Part shown: positions 19,485-29,101 of the stretch, piece after piece
Position numbering within the stretch: position 1 is the first letter of the stretch
How the letters are laid out: the number at the start of each line of letters is the position of its first letter
Assembly: GCA_014654415.1 (NCBI GenBank)
Contig: JACWDC010000003.1
Coordinates: 10,001-74,000, forward strand
Source: Pelagibacterales bacterium SAG-MED05
Lineage (GTDB): Bacteria; Pseudomonadota; Alphaproteobacteria; Pelagibacterales; Pelagibacteraceae
Reading direction: 5' to 3'
Length of the DNA stretch: 64,000 nucleotides
Program-made: the position numbers and the translations under genes
The notes under the pieces: model-generated
What the model saw: the letters and a program-made list of their open reading frames with translations, nothing else
Told to the model about the DNA's origin: nothing
The model's database searches: none

Positions 19485-20741
19485 TTAAATTCTTTTAATA
19501 CGTGCTTTACAATTTTTCAATTTTTTTTCTAAAAACTCATAACCTCTATCAAGGTGATATATTCTATTAATAATTGTTCTATTGTCTGCAACTAAACCTG
19601 CTAATACTAAACTCACTGATGCTCTTAAATCTGTTGCCATAACTTCTGCACCTGTTAACTTTGAGGGTCCTTTAATAATTGCTATTTTATTTTTTATCTC
19701 TATGTTTGCCCCCATTCGCTTAAGCTCTGGGACGTGCATAAATCTATTTTCAAAAATACTTTCTTTAATTTTTGATGTTCCCTGAGCTCGAGTCATTAAA
19801 ACCATTAGTTGCGCCTGTAAATCAGTTGGAAACCCAGGATATGGCTTCGTTGAAATGCTAATTTTTTTTATATTATTGCTCTTATAAATTTCAATAGTGG
19901 ATTTTTGAATTTGTAACTTTACTCCCATCTTTTTTAAAGTTCTGATCTCATTTTTAATTACTCGTGGATCTATTTTGTTAAATATAACTTTTTTTCCTAC
20001 TAGAGCTGCGGCTATCATATATGTGCCTAATTCAATTCTATCAAAAATAACTTCGTGTGTTATATTCTTTTTAATTTTTTTGCATCCAGTAATTAAAATT
20101 TTGCGTCCAACAATTTTAATTCTTCCGCCTAATTTATTTAAAAATTTAATAAGATCTTTAACCTCGGGTTCTATTGCACAATTATTAAGTATTGTTTTTC
20201 CATTTGCATTAAATGCTGCCAGCACTGCATTTTCAGTAGCTCCTACAGAAATGTTAGGGAAAGTAACATTTGCTCCTTTTAATCCATCTCTTGTTTCAGC
20301 AATAATGTATCCATTTTTTATTTTAATTTTTGCGCCAAATTTTTTTAGTGCAAACAGATGTAAATTAACTGGTCTAGTTCCAATTGCACATCCTCCAGGA
20401 AGAGAAATTTTAGCCTTCTTATATTTGGCTAAAAGCGGTCCCAATACTAATACTCCAGCTCGCATGGTTTTTACCAGTTTATAAGGAGCCAATGTTTTAA
20501 TATTTTTATTAATATTTTCTATTTCAATTGTATTCTTATCTTTTGAAATATTAACTTTTAATCCTATGAATTTTAACAATTCTACCATTGTAAAAATATC
20601 TTTAACTAAAGGTATATTTGTTAGTTTTGCTTTATCCGATAAAATGGTTGCTGCTAAAATGGGTAAAGTAGCATTTTTAGATCCAGAAATTGAAATTTTT
20701 CCAGATAATTCTTTTTTCCCGTTAATCAATAATTTTTGCAT
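19485..20741 (-). CDS. murA: UDP-N-acetylglucosamine 1-carboxyvinyltransferase MurA
   Basis: First committed step of peptidoglycan synthesis, adding enolpyruvate to UDP-GlcNAc. The 418-aa protein has the inverse alpha-beta barrel signature, the catalytic loop GGCAIGTRP with C118 (target of fosfomycin in the family), and the conserved FPTDLQAQ. Full length. It is 8 bases downstream of dcd on the same strand. Confidence 0.97.
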   Translation of the reverse strand: MQKLLINGKKELSGKISISGSKNATLPILAATILSDKAKLTNIPLVKDIFTMVELLKFIGLKVNISKDKNTIEIENINKNIKTLAPYKLVKTMRAGVLVLGPLLAKYKKAKISLPGGCAIGTRPVNLHLFALKKFGAKIKIKNGYIIAETRDGLKGANVTFPNISVGATENAVLAAFNANGKTILNNCAIEPEVKDLIKFLNKLGGRIKIVGRKILITGCKKIKKNITHEVIFDRIELGTYMIAAALVGKKVIFNKIDPRVIKNEIRTLKKMGVKLQIQKSTIEIYKSNNIKKISISTKPYPGFPTDLQAQLMVLMTRAQGTSKIKESIFENRFMHVPELKRMGANIEIKNKIAIIKGPSKLTGAEVMATDLRASVSLVLAGLVADNRTIINRIYHLDRGYEFLEKKLKNCKARIKRI

Positions 20742-20749
20742 TTAAGATA

Positions 20750-21301
20750 TTAAATCTTAGGGAGAGTAACCCCTTTTTGTTTCATATATTTACCTTTCCT
20801 TTTAGCATAAGTGATACTAGGTTTTTCATTGCCTTTGATGAATACAAATTGTGAAACACCTTCGTTGGCATAAATTTTAGCTGGCAAAGGGGTAGTGTTA
20901 GAAAATTCTAATGTCACATGTCCTTCCCATCCAGGTTCTAATGGCGTTACGTTCACAATAATCCCACATCTTGCATATGTAGATTTGCCTAAACATATAA
21001 CCAATACATTCTCTGGAATTTTAAAATATTCCACTGTTCTTGCTAATGCAAAAGAATTAGGAGGTATTATGCATTCTTTACCAATTTTTGTTACAAAGCT
21101 CTCTTTCTTGAAAACTTTTGGGTCTACAATGCCAGAATTTACATTTGTAAATATCTTAAATTCGTTAGAAACTCTTGCATCATAACCATAAGATGAAAGT
21201 CCAAAAGAAATTTTTCCTTTTCTAACTTGTTTATTAACAAAAGGCTTTATCATTCCTTTTTGTGCTGCTTTTTTAATCCATTTATCTGATAGAACGGTCA
21301 T
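20750..21301 (-). CDS. dcd: dCTP deaminase
   Basis: Deaminates dCTP to dUTP, feeding dTMP synthesis. The 183-aa trimeric-fold protein shows [30 protein letters not shown] split over residues 112-132 with the catalytic E132, and the C-terminal Q-rich flap. The TLEF form fits the monofunctional enzyme. The start could overlap the tail of a small Lys-rich ORF upstream. Confidence 0.95.
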   Translation of the reverse strand: MTVLSDKWIKKAAQKGMIKPFVNKQVRKGKISFGLSSYGYDARVSNEFKIFTNVNSGIVDPKVFKKESFVTKIGKECIIPPNSFALARTVEYFKIPENVLVICLGKSTYARCGIIVNVTPLEPGWEGHVTLEFSNTTPLPAKIYANEGVSQFVFIKGNEKPSITYAKRKGKYMKQKGVTLPKI

Positions 21302-21404
21302 TTTTTTTTATTTTACTTTTAAATTTCTTTCTTTTTTTTAAATTTTTTTTTAATGAAATCTCACGAGTTTTAAATAAAGAATCTTTTTTAACAAAAGATT
21401 TCAT
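21282..21404 (-). CDS. Possible 40-aa Lys/Arg-rich protein
   Basis: ATG at 21404 opens a 40-codon frame in which about 17 residues are Lys or Arg (for example [17 protein letters not shown]). It begins 7 bases after the stop of the preceding gene and runs into the first codons of dcd. No good ribosome-binding site is visible and the A-rich DNA would favour Lys codons by chance, so this is a weak call. Confidence 0.3.
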   Translation of the reverse strand: MKSFVKKDSLFKTREISLKKNLKKRKKFKSKIKKNDRSIR

Positions 21405-21411
21405 ATTAAAA

Positions 21412-21606
21412 TTAATTTTTATCTGGGTTTGTTAAATCTTCTAGCGTGATAGGCTTGTCTATATCGTGCATTTCTTTTTCTTCCGACAATTTAGGACTAT
21501 TGCTAGATTTTTTAGCTCTTCTTTGTTCAATTCGTGCTTTGCGCTTAGCTTCTTTCTTCATTGCTTTATCGCCACGTGTAGATTTATAATCGTAGTGAAT
21601 TCCCAT
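21412..21606 (-). CDS. Small basic hypothetical protein, 64 aa
   Basis: Begins MGIHYDYKSTRGDKAM and continues with a helical basic stretch (KKEAKRKARIEQRRAKK) and an acidic tail. The frame reaches a TTG at 21627, but GAAGGAG lies 8 bases before the ATG at 21604-21606 and inside the longer version, so the ATG is the better start. Function unknown; composition suggests nucleic-acid binding, which is inference. Confidence 0.72.
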   Translation of the reverse strand: MGIHYDYKSTRGDKAMKKEAKRKARIEQRRAKKSSNSPKLSEEKEMHDIDKPITLEDLTNPDKN

Positions 21607-21781
21607 ATTAAGCGCTCCTTCATTCAATCTTATTTTTACTTCTTGAAGTGGTTTTATGCAAGGCTCTTCTTAAAAACTTGCTTTTTAATTAATAGAATGT
21701 CTAAAAAACTAATAGGTATGAGGATCTTTTATAAAAAAACTAGTTCTTTTTATCTAAGCCTGTGGGCAACAAATTTAACAT

Positions 21782-21949
21782 TTAATACTTCAAAAATATC
21801 CTTTGGACAATTCTCAAAATCATAGCTATTGCTACACTTACGAGCACGTCCTCCAAAGGCGTGGCTTTCGGGTATGAATAATTCCATAGGATTAAAAGTA
21901 TCAACCAAATTAACCAAGCAAAAATATTTTTTAAAAAATTAGAATTCAT
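21782..21949 (-). CDS. Small two-span membrane protein, 55 aa
   Basis: Starts MNSNFLKNIFAWLIWL and ends RIVQRIFLKY. Two hydrophobic segments (about 8-24 and 37-52) flank a short polar loop with NYSYPKATPLEDV, and basic residues close the C-terminus, a sensible membrane topology. It lies 11 bases downstream of the VTT-domain gene start-to-stop unit on the same strand and may be co-transcribed with it. Not recognised. Confidence 0.65.
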   Translation of the reverse strand: MNSNFLKNIFAWLIWLILLILWNYSYPKATPLEDVLVSVAIAMILRIVQRIFLKY

Positions 21950-21960
21950 TACAGATTTTA

Positions 21961-22683
21961 TTAATTTTTATCATCAAATATTCTCTTCTTAATTATCCCT
22001 GATATCAAGATAACAATTACAAACAAAATTATCGGTAAATAAATCTCTTTGTTTGAAAGTAAATTTACAAAACTAAAGTTATCTGCTTGTTTTATATATT
22101 CATTTAATCCTGCACCAATAGTGTTCATAATAAAAAATATTGGTATGAAACCTAAAAAACTTGCAAAAAAATAATTTGATTTCTTTATGTTGAAAATAAC
22201 AGGTAAAACATTTTGTGGTCCAAATGGAATGCCTAATCCTCCCGTCAATCTAAATGCTAAAAAATAATTAAACTCATTTTTTCTGAAAAGATGTATATAT
22301 TTAAAAAACTTTTTCTCCAATAAATCATAAACTAAATCTTTGAAAAAGAAATTGGCTATTGAGTAAAGAATTAAGGCACCGGTAGAAATTGATAAAACTG
22401 AAATACAAGTTCCGATCCATTTACCAAATAAAATACCTGAAATAAGCAAAAGTGGAGTTCCAAATCCCAGTAGAGATACCCAGATCAAACAAAACAAAAA
22501 GAATATCAGAAGATTTAGATAAAAATTATTACTAATCATTTTTTCTAAATCTATTTGTAATTCTTTGTAATATAAAAAATCATTCAATCTGCTTACTTCA
22601 ACATAAGAAAAGATCAGATATAGGAAAAAGAACAAGATTAAAATATAAGAAATTCCTAAAAATAGTTTTAGACTTTTGCTCAT
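21961..22683 (-). CDS. VTT-domain (TVP38/DedA-like) membrane protein
   Basis: A 240-aa multi-pass inner-membrane protein with about five to six hydrophobic segments. The central block GFGTPLLLISGILFGKW and the later FRLTGGLGIPFGPQNVLP carry the Gly/Pro pattern of the VTT domain, whose members act as lipid scramblases or undecaprenyl-phosphate translocases. The specific substrate is unknown. Divergent from rpmH across 50 bases. Confidence 0.8.
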   Translation of the reverse strand: MSKSLKLFLGISYILILFFFLYLIFSYVEVSRLNDFLYYKELQIDLEKMISNNFYLNLLIFFLFCLIWVSLLGFGTPLLLISGILFGKWIGTCISVLSISTGALILYSIANFFFKDLVYDLLEKKFFKYIHLFRKNEFNYFLAFRLTGGLGIPFGPQNVLPVIFNIKKSNYFFASFLGFIPIFFIMNTIGAGLNEYIKQADNFSFVNLLSNKEIYLPIILFVIVILISGIIKKRIFDDKN

Positions 22684-22733
22684 AATTTACCTGTACAATA
22701 GACGGCAATTAAAATATATACCTTTAAATATTT

Positions 22734-22868
22734 ATGAAAAGAACTTATCAACCAAGTAATTTAGTAAGAAAAAGAAGACACGGTTTCAGGGCAAGAATGG
22801 CGACTAGAACTGGAAGACAACTTATAGCTAGAAGAAGAGCTAAAGGTCGAAAGACAATATCAACATAA
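22734..22868 (+). CDS. rpmH: 50S ribosomal protein L34
   Basis: 44 aa: starts [19 protein letters not shown] and ends GRKTIST, the standard L34 sequence with its Arg-rich core, binding 23S rRNA. It opens the plus-strand run rpmH-rnpA-yidD-yidC, an arrangement conserved across bacteria. rnpA starts 8 bases after its stop. Confidence 0.97.
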   Translation: MKRTYQPSNLVRKRRHGFRARMATRTGRQLIARRRAKGRKTIST

Positions 22869-22876
22869 TCAGATAA

Positions 22877-23227
22877 ATGGTTAAGCTTGAAAGTTTAAAA
22901 AAAAGCAACCAATTCAAAAAAACTCTTAAAGAAAAGAAGGTTTATACAGATTATTTTTCTATATTTGCAGCAAAAAATTTTTTTAAACCTAAGTATAAAT
23001 CTAATTTACTAATAAGTTTCGTTATGAAAAAAAAAATTGGAAATGCGGTGAAAAGAAACAAAATAAGAAGAAAATTAAAAGCAATTGTTCAAAAACTATT
23101 AAAAAAAAGGGGTGCAATTAATAAAGATTACACTTATATAGTTTTCGGTAAGTCTAATGCTTATACTCAAAAACAAGATGTGCTTTTGCCATCAATGGAG
23201 AAAAGTTTTAGTAAATTAAAAAAATAA
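22877..23227 (+). CDS. rnpA: Ribonuclease P protein component
   Basis: The 116-aa protein subunit assists the RNase P RNA in removing tRNA 5' leaders. The RNR signature is present in KKKIGNAVKRNKIRRKL (about 51-67). Overall sequence is strongly Lys-enriched, typical of an AT-rich genome. It is followed after one base by yidD. Confidence 0.93.
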   Translation: MVKLESLKKSNQFKKTLKEKKVYTDYFSIFAAKNFFKPKYKSNLLISFVMKKKIGNAVKRNKIRRKLKAIVQKLLKKRGAINKDYTYIVFGKSNAYTQKQDVLLPSMEKSFSKLKK

Positions 23228-23228
23228 G

Positions 23229-23480
23229 ATGACCAAAATTCTAATTTGTATAATTAAAACCTATCAATATTTTATTTCTCCATTATTAGGAAACAAATGT
23301 AGATTTATGCCAAGTTGCTCTGAATATTTTATTGAAGCTCTTAAATTTCATGGTCTTATTAGAGGATTCAATTTTGGCATTAAAAGAATTATTAAGTGTC
23401 ATCCATTTAAAAAACTAGGCGGTAGTCATGGGATAGATTTTGTTCCAGTTCCAGACAAAAAGGAAAACAAAAATGGATAA
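23229..23480 (+). CDS. yidD: Membrane protein insertion efficiency factor YidD
   Basis: An 83-aa amphipathic membrane-associated protein that assists YidC. The family core is CRFMPSCSEYFIEALKFHG (about 24-42), with further conserved GGSHGIDFVP. It overlaps the start of yidC by 8 bases, which implies coupled translation. Confidence 0.94.
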   Translation: MTKILICIIKTYQYFISPLLGNKCRFMPSCSEYFIEALKFHGLIRGFNFGIKRIIKCHPFKKLGGSHGIDFVPVPDKKENKNG

Positions 23481-25149
23481 TAAAAATGTTTTTATAGCAA
23501 TTGCTTTGTCTATGTCCGTTTTGCTTTTCTGGGCAGCATTCTTTGAAACTCCTAAGCCCGTTAACAATAATATTCCTCAACAAAAAAAAACTAATGAAAA
23601 TATAATAACACCAAACATAAATGAGTCTTTAAAAATTAATAAAATTTCTAGACAAGACTCCATAAAAAATTCTAAACGAATTAAAATAGAAAATAATAAC
23701 ATAATTGGATCTATGTTGTTAGAAGGCGGACTAATAGATGATATTTCTTTCAAAAAACATAAACAAAATTTAGAAAATAATTTAAATATTGAATTTTTAA
23801 ATCCAGCTGAAACCGAAAATGGATTTTATGTCGAAACTGGATGGACAAGTATAGGAAACAAAATAAAAGTCCCTTCAAAAAAATCATTGTGGAAGGTAAA
23901 TGGTGAGAAGATTTTAAGCAGCAGTCAATCAGTGCTTTTAGAATGGAATAACGGTGAAGGAATTATATTTAAAAAAAAAATTGAATTAGATGACAAATAT
24001 TTATTTAAAATTACTCAACAAGTTCAAAATAACACAAAACAAGCAATTGATTTATATCCCTATGCTCAAATAACAAGAAATAAAGTACCTGATGACATTC
24101 AAAATTTTTATATTTCTCACGAAGGATTTATAGGTGTTTTTGATGAAGAGCTGAAAGAGGATGACTACGATGATATTGAAGAAAATAAAATAGTTAGAGA
24201 AGCTAATGAAGGTTGGCTTGGAATTACAGATAAATACTGGATGACAGCTATAGTGCCAAAAAAAGGAGAAAATTTTAAATCTACTTTCTTATATAAAGAT
24301 TCTTTTAAAGCTAATTACATTTTAAATAATCCTACCACTATCAATCCATCATCAAATAGTTCCAATGAAGTAAGGTTATTTGTTGCGGCTAAAGAAGTTG
24401 ATACTATTGACTCGTATGCTTCAAACCAAAATATAGATAAATTTGATTTAGTCATAGATTGGGGTTGGTTTTATTTTTTTACGAAACCTCTTTTCTTTAT
24501 AATCGATTATTTATTTAAGTACTCAGGTAACTTTGGAATTGCGATAGTGATTATTACAATTGGAATAAGACTGATTTTTTTTCCACTAGCAAATTACTCA
24601 TTCAGATCTATGGCCAAAATGAAAGCAGTACAACCAGAAATGATGAGATTAAAAGAACTTCATAAGGAGGATAAAGTAAAGCTCCAGCAAGAAATGATGG
24701 CGCTTTATAGAAAAGAAAAAATAAATCCTGCATCAGGATGTTTGCCAGTTTTAATACAAATCCCTTTCTTTTTTGCAATTTATAAAATGTTATTCATATC
24801 TCTAGAAATGAGACATCAACCATTTTTTGGTTGGATAAAAGATTTATCTGACAAAGATCCTACCTCTATATTTAATTTGTTTGGATTAATTCCTTGGGAC
24901 CCTCCAAGCTTTTTGATTATTGGTATCTGGCCAATATTAATGGGTGCTTCAATGTGGGTTCAACAAAAACTAAACCCTGCACCAGCTGATCCTATTCAAG
25001 CAAAAATATTTGCTTTTTTTCCTTTGTTCTTGACAATTATTTTAGCATCTTTTCCGTCTGGTTTAGTTGTCTACTGGACTATAAACAATATTTTAACAAT
25101 TGCTCAACAATGGGTAATAATGAAACAGACCAAAGTAAAAACTAATTAA
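23473..25149 (+). CDS. yidC: Membrane protein insertase YidC
   Basis: Inserts and folds inner-membrane proteins with or without SecYEG. From the ATG at 23473 it is 558 aa: an N-terminal signal-anchor (MDNKNVFIAIALSMSVLLFW), a large periplasmic beta domain (to about 330) and the conserved five-helix core starting with GNFGIAIVIITIGIR and including the hydrophilic-groove Arg. The frame extends back to 23440, but AAGGAAA 8 bases before 23473 and the signal anchor fix the start. argB follows immediately; the GTPase gene engB, often between them in relatives, is absent. Confidence 0.96.
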   Translation: MDNKNVFIAIALSMSVLLFWAAFFETPKPVNNNIPQQKKTNENIITPNINESLKINKISRQDSIKNSKRIKIENNNIIGSMLLEGGLIDDISFKKHKQNLENNLNIEFLNPAETENGFYVETGWTSIGNKIKVPSKKSLWKVNGEKILSSSQSVLLEWNNGEGIIFKKKIELDDKYLFKITQQVQNNTKQAIDLYPYAQITRNKVPDDIQNFYISHEGFIGVFDEELKEDDYDDIEENKIVREANEGWLGITDKYWMTAIVPKKGENFKSTFLYKDSFKANYILNNPTTINPSSNSSNEVRLFVAAKEVDTIDSYASNQNIDKFDLVIDWGWFYFFTKPLFFIIDYLFKYSGNFGIAIVIITIGIRLIFFPLANYSFRSMAKMKAVQPEMMRLKELHKEDKVKLQQEMMALYRKEKINPASGCLPVLIQIPFFFAIYKMLFISLEMRHQPFFGWIKDLSDKDPTSIFNLFGLIPWDPPSFLIIGIWPILMGASMWVQQKLNPAPADPIQAKIFAFFPLFLTIILASFPSGLVVYWTINNILTIAQQWVIMKQTKVKTN

Positions 25150-26019
25150 ATGTCAAAAGAAATTTCTTTAGACTATATAAAAAAATTTTGGCCTGAAAAA
25201 GCTCCTGATATTAATGTTGTTCAAAAATATGTGTCGAAATACGAAAAAGAAAAAATTGTCATTAAGTATGGAGGGAATGTATTAATAGATAGAAAAGTAT
25301 TTAATAATTTTATTGCTGACATAGATGTAATCAACAAATTAGGCCTTTCTATTGTTGTCGTTCACGGTGGTGGTCCAAGAATTAAAAGAGAGCTAGATAA
25401 AAAAAAGATTGTTTCGAAATTTATTAATGGCTTGAGGGTAACAGATAAAAATATAATAGATACTGTCGAAGAAGTATTAATAGATTTCAACAACGATATA
25501 GTAAACTCGCTTAAAAAATTAGGCTCTGAAGCAGCTTCTTTTCACACAAAGATAGATAATATAATTGAAGTTGAGCCAGAAAGAGAAGAGCTAGGTTTTG
25601 TGGGAATTCCAGAAAAGATTAATACAAATTTAATTGAAGATGCTTTAAGTAAGAATAAAATTCCGATTATTGCTCCATTGGGCTTAGGTAAAAATAACCA
25701 AACTTTTAATATTAATGGAGATACAGCTGCAAGCGCTATAGCTAAAAAACTTAAAGCTAGGAGACTAATACTAATGACAAACGTGGAAGGTGTTTATGAT
25801 GATAAAAAAAATCTTATTTCGGAAATTAAACCTTTTGATCTTGATAATTTGATCAAGTGGAAGATAGTCGAAGGAGGAATGATTCCTAAAATAGAAAATT
25901 GTGTGGATGCAGTAGAAAATGGAGTTAGAGGTGTTGTAATTCTTGATGGAAGAAAACCTCACTCAATACTTCATGAAATATTTTCAGATATAGGATCAGG
26001 AACGCTGATAAGAAAATGA
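25150..26019 (+). CDS. argB: Acetylglutamate kinase
   Basis: Second step of arginine synthesis, phosphorylating N-acetylglutamate. The 289-aa amino-acid kinase fold shows IKYGGNVL, VHGGGPRI and NINGDTAASAIA. The N-terminal extension of about 25 residues before the kinase core is typical of arginine-sensitive ArgB. It abuts the yidC stop and overlaps the HAD gene by 4 bases (ATGA). Confidence 0.95.
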   Translation: MSKEISLDYIKKFWPEKAPDINVVQKYVSKYEKEKIVIKYGGNVLIDRKVFNNFIADIDVINKLGLSIVVVHGGGPRIKRELDKKKIVSKFINGLRVTDKNIIDTVEEVLIDFNNDIVNSLKKLGSEAASFHTKIDNIIEVEPEREELGFVGIPEKINTNLIEDALSKNKIPIIAPLGLGKNNQTFNINGDTAASAIAKKLKARRLILMTNVEGVYDDKKNLISEIKPFDLDNLIKWKIVEGGMIPKIENCVDAVENGVRGVVILDGRKPHSILHEIFSDIGSGTLIRK

Positions 26020-26687
26020 ATGATTTAAATAACATTAAATATTGGTTGTTTGACTTAGATAATACTTTATATGATGGCGCTACTAAAGTTTTTGAACAAG
26101 TTGACAAAAAAATGACTAAGTTTATTTCAGAAAAACTTAACATAAATAAAGAAGAGGCAAGAAAAATTCAAAAAAATTATTTCGAAGAATACAACACTAC
26201 ATTAAACGGAATGATTAAAAATCATAAAATTGATGCTGATGAATTTTTAGAGTTTGTTCATGATGTAGATCTTAACTTTTTAAACAAAGATAAAATCCTA
26301 GAAAATGAAATAAAAAAATTAGAAGGTAAAAAGATTATATTTACCAATGGGTCTAGGGCTCATGCTGAAAATGTAACCAAAAGGATTGGGATTGATAAGC
26401 TTTTTGATGGAATATTTGATATAAGAGACTCAGAATTTATACCTAAGCCTTCAAAAGAACCGTATAAAAAATTAGTAGAAGATTACAAAATTGAGCCACA
26501 ATATTGTATATTCTTTGAAGATATAGCAAGAAATTTAAAACCAGCTTATGAACTAGGAATGAAAACTGTTTGGATTAAAAACAATGAACCTTGGGCATCA
26601 AAGTTTTCTGATGCTGATTTTATAAACTATAAAACAGAAAAACTGGCGAGTTTTTTAAAGGAGATAAATGAAAACAGAAGAACTTGA
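26016..26687 (+). CDS. HAD-family pyrimidine 5'-nucleotidase-like hydrolase
   Basis: 223 aa with the HAD motifs in order: [10 protein letters not shown] (D13 nucleophile, D15), IIFTNGS, and the KPSKEPY plus [11 protein letters not shown] block. The sequence resembles the SDT1/PPase-like group that dephosphorylates pyrimidine nucleotides; substrate is not certain. It is coupled to argB upstream and overlaps dapD by 20 bases. Confidence 0.85.
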   Translation: MNDLNNIKYWLFDLDNTLYDGATKVFEQVDKKMTKFISEKLNINKEEARKIQKNYFEEYNTTLNGMIKNHKIDADEFLEFVHDVDLNFLNKDKILENEIKKLEGKKIIFTNGSRAHAENVTKRIGIDKLFDGIFDIRDSEFIPKPSKEPYKKLVEDYKIEPQYCIFFEDIARNLKPAYELGMKTVWIKNNEPWASKFSDADFINYKTEKLASFLKEINENRRT

Positions 26688-27495
26688 AAATATAATTAAT
26701 GAAGCTTTTGAAAAAAAACAAAGCATATCTGAAAAATCAGATAGAAAGATTTTAGACTCGATAAATGAAACCATTGAGCTTGCTGATAAAGGCAAAATAA
26801 GAGTAGCAGAGAAAAAAAATGGAGAGTGGTTGGTAAATCAATGGGTAAAAAAAGCGATTTTATTAAGCTTTAGAGTTAACAAAATGACGATGTCGAAAGG
26901 TCCTTACACTACGTGGTACGATAAGGTTCCTGGTAAATCAGTTTCGTGGAGCGAAGAGGATTGGAAAAAAGCTGCCTACAGGCATGTCCCGAACGGTGTC
27001 GTTAGAAAAGGATCTTTTATAGCCAAGGGAGTAGTATTGATGCCTTGTTTTGTAAATCTTGGAGCATACGTGGATGAAGGTACCATGATAGATACTTGGG
27101 CATCGGTTGGATCTTGTGCGCAAGTTGGAAAAAATTGTCATGTTTCTGGTGGAGCAGGTATTGGAGGAGTCCTTGAACCACTACAAGCAGGACCTGTAAT
27201 TGTCGAGGATAATTGTTTTATAGGAGCTAGATCTGAGATAGCCGAAGGTGTTTTAGTTGAAGAAGGTGCTGTAATCTCGATGGGGGTATACATTGGAGCT
27301 TCTACTAAAATTGTTGATAGAGAGACTGGAAAAATTACGTATGGAAAAGTTCCAGCGTATTCGGTTGTAGTACCAGGTTCAATGCCAAATAAAAAAAATC
27401 AAGCTGGTCCATCTTTATATTGTGCTGTAATTGTTAAAAAAGTTGATGAAAAAACTAGAAGCAAAACATCAATTAATGATTTATTAAGAGATTAA
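26668..27495 (+). CDS. dapD: Tetrahydrodipicolinate N-succinyltransferase
   Basis: Succinylates tetrahydrodipicolinate in lysine and meso-diaminopimelate synthesis. The 275-aa protein has an N-terminal helical domain and a left-handed beta-helix of hexapeptide repeats (about 100-230). A strong site, AAAGGAG, lies 6 bases before the ATG inside the preceding gene, supporting this start. The stop and dapE start share a base (TAATG). Confidence 0.96.
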   Translation: MKTEELENIINEAFEKKQSISEKSDRKILDSINETIELADKGKIRVAEKKNGEWLVNQWVKKAILLSFRVNKMTMSKGPYTTWYDKVPGKSVSWSEEDWKKAAYRHVPNGVVRKGSFIAKGVVLMPCFVNLGAYVDEGTMIDTWASVGSCAQVGKNCHVSGGAGIGGVLEPLQAGPVIVEDNCFIGARSEIAEGVLVEEGAVISMGVYIGASTKIVDRETGKITYGKVPAYSVVVPGSMPNKKNQAGPSLYCAVIVKKVDEKTRSKTSINDLLRD

Positions 27496-28652
27496 TGCCT
27501 AGTATCAACGAATTAAAATTAGCTAAAGAACTAATTGCTTTTCCAAGTATCACACCAAAAGATGCTGGTGCAATTAATTTTTTAAGCAAAAAACTAAAAT
27601 CATTGGGATTTAAGTGTAAAATTTTAGAATTTAAAGATAAAAAGAGCAAACCTATAAAAAATTTATACGCTAGGTTGGGAACTAAACAGCCTAATCTTTG
27701 TTACGCTGGACATACAGATGTTGTTCCGCCAGGAAATATTAATGACTGGACAGTAAACCCTTTCAAACCAACAGTTAAAAAAAATCATTTAATTGGAAGA
27801 GGTGCAAATGACATGAAAAGTTCAATTGCTTGTTTTGTAAGTGCTGTAAATAAATTTTTAAAAGATAAACCAAAATTTGATGGCTCTATTAGTTTCCTAA
27901 TAACTGGAGATGAGGAAGGTTATGCAATTAATGGTACAAAGAAAGTTGTTCAGTATTTAAAAAGAAAGAAAGAGAAAATTAATTTTTGCATTGTAGGAGA
28001 GCCTACTAATCCTAATAAACTTGGTGAAATGATAAAAATTGGAAGAAGAGGAAGTTTAACAGGTAAAATTGAAATATCTGGTGTTCAAGGTCACGTAGCT
28101 TACCCGCATCTTTTGAATAATCCTATAAATACTTTGATTAAAATTTGTAAAAAATTAAAAGAAAAAAAATTAGACAAAGGTAACAAAAATTTTCAGCCTT
28201 CAAATTTGGAATTTACGAGTGTTAATGTAGATAATAAAGCTCATAATGTAATTCCAGCTAAAGCCAAAGCACAATTCAATATTAGATATAATAATTTTCA
28301 TACTGCAAATTCTTTGAAAAAAAAGATAAATAATATTGTCAAAAATATATGCAAAAAAAATAAATGTTCTTTTAAAATAGATTATCTTGCAAATGGGGAC
28401 TCTTTTTTAACAAAACCGGAAAAAACAATATATATGGCTAAAAGGATAATTAAAAAAATCACTAAAAACAATCCTAAGTTTTCTACAACTGGTGGAACTT
28501 CGGATGCCCGATTTATTAAAAAAATTGCTCCATGTCTTGAATTTGGTCTTGTAAATAAAACAATGCATAAAATAGATGAATGTGTTTCAATTTCTGATCT
28601 TAGAAAGCTTACAGATATTTATAAGAATATTTTAGTAGAGTATTTTAAGTGA
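27495..28652 (+). CDS. dapE: Succinyl-diaminopimelate desuccinylase
   Basis: An M20-family dizinc hydrolase that follows DapD by two steps in lysine/peptidoglycan synthesis. Of 385 aa, metal ligands H73 (AGHTD), D106 (GRGANDMK) and E141 with catalytic E140 (GDEEG) are in place, followed by the dimerisation domain and the C-terminal GGTSDARF and HKIDE. dapD and dapE are translationally coupled. Confidence 0.96.
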   Translation: MPSINELKLAKELIAFPSITPKDAGAINFLSKKLKSLGFKCKILEFKDKKSKPIKNLYARLGTKQPNLCYAGHTDVVPPGNINDWTVNPFKPTVKKNHLIGRGANDMKSSIACFVSAVNKFLKDKPKFDGSISFLITGDEEGYAINGTKKVVQYLKRKKEKINFCIVGEPTNPNKLGEMIKIGRRGSLTGKIEISGVQGHVAYPHLLNNPINTLIKICKKLKEKKLDKGNKNFQPSNLEFTSVNVDNKAHNVIPAKAKAQFNIRYNNFHTANSLKKKINNIVKNICKKNKCSFKIDYLANGDSFLTKPEKTIYMAKRIIKKITKNNPKFSTTGGTSDARFIKKIAPCLEFGLVNKTMHKIDECVSISDLRKLTDIYKNILVEYFK

Positions 28653-29101
28653 AACTATACAAAATAAAAAAATCCAATATTGATAATAGAGGCCTCTATG
28701 CTAGCCAGGATATAAAAAATGACACAAAGATCATTGAATACAAGGGTAAGGTTGTTACTAAAAAAAAAGTAGAAGAAGATTCTAAATTTGATAATGACAA
28801 AGCAATATATCTTTTTAATTTAAATAAAAGGTATGATCTTGATGGGGATTTCAAATATAATACCGCTAGATTAATTAATCATTCTTGCAATCCAAACTGT
28901 GAAGTCGCTGGAGTTGGTTTAAGAGTTTGGGTTTACGCAATCAGGGACATAAAAAAAGGTGAGGAATTATCTTATGATTATGGATTTGGGTATGATGAAT
29001 ATTACAAAGATTTTCCCTGCAAATGTGGATCAAAAAATTGTGTCGGATATATTGTAAGAGAGGGCTCTAGATGGAGAATAAAAAGACAGAAATCGATATA
29101 A
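28649..29101 (+). CDS. SET-domain lysine methyltransferase
   Basis: A 150-aa minimal SET protein with GTG start overlapping the dapE stop by 4 bases. The SAM/knot motifs are intact: NHSCNPNC (77-84) and EELSYDYGF (105-113). The post-SET zinc cysteines C124, C126 and C131 follow. Small SET proteins transfer methyl groups to lysines; the bacterial target here is unknown. Eukaryote-like domain, but small SET proteins are widespread in bacteria, so recent transfer is not required. Confidence 0.87.
   Translation: MKLYKIKKSNIDNRGLYASQDIKNDTKIIEYKGKVVTKKKVEEDSKFDNDKAIYLFNLNKRYDLDGDFKYNTARLINHSCNPNCEVAGVGLRVWVYAIRDIKKGEELSYDYGFGYDEYYKDFPCKCGSKNCVGYIVREGSRWRIKRQKSI

Noticed and set aside
21628..21781. 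Possible structured RNA (6S or SRP RNA) in the 154-base gap
   Set aside because: No diagnostic SRP tetraloop region or long 6S-like bubble could be identified.
21466..21825. 119-aa plus-strand ORF
   Set aside because: It is antisense to the 64-aa gene with its AAGGAG site and to the 55-aa membrane protein; composition is Phe/Ser-rich as typical of shadows.
22700..25149. Replication origin near rpmH-rnpA-yidC
   Set aside because: In some bacteria this cluster borders oriC, but there is no dnaA gene and I saw no cluster of DnaA boxes.
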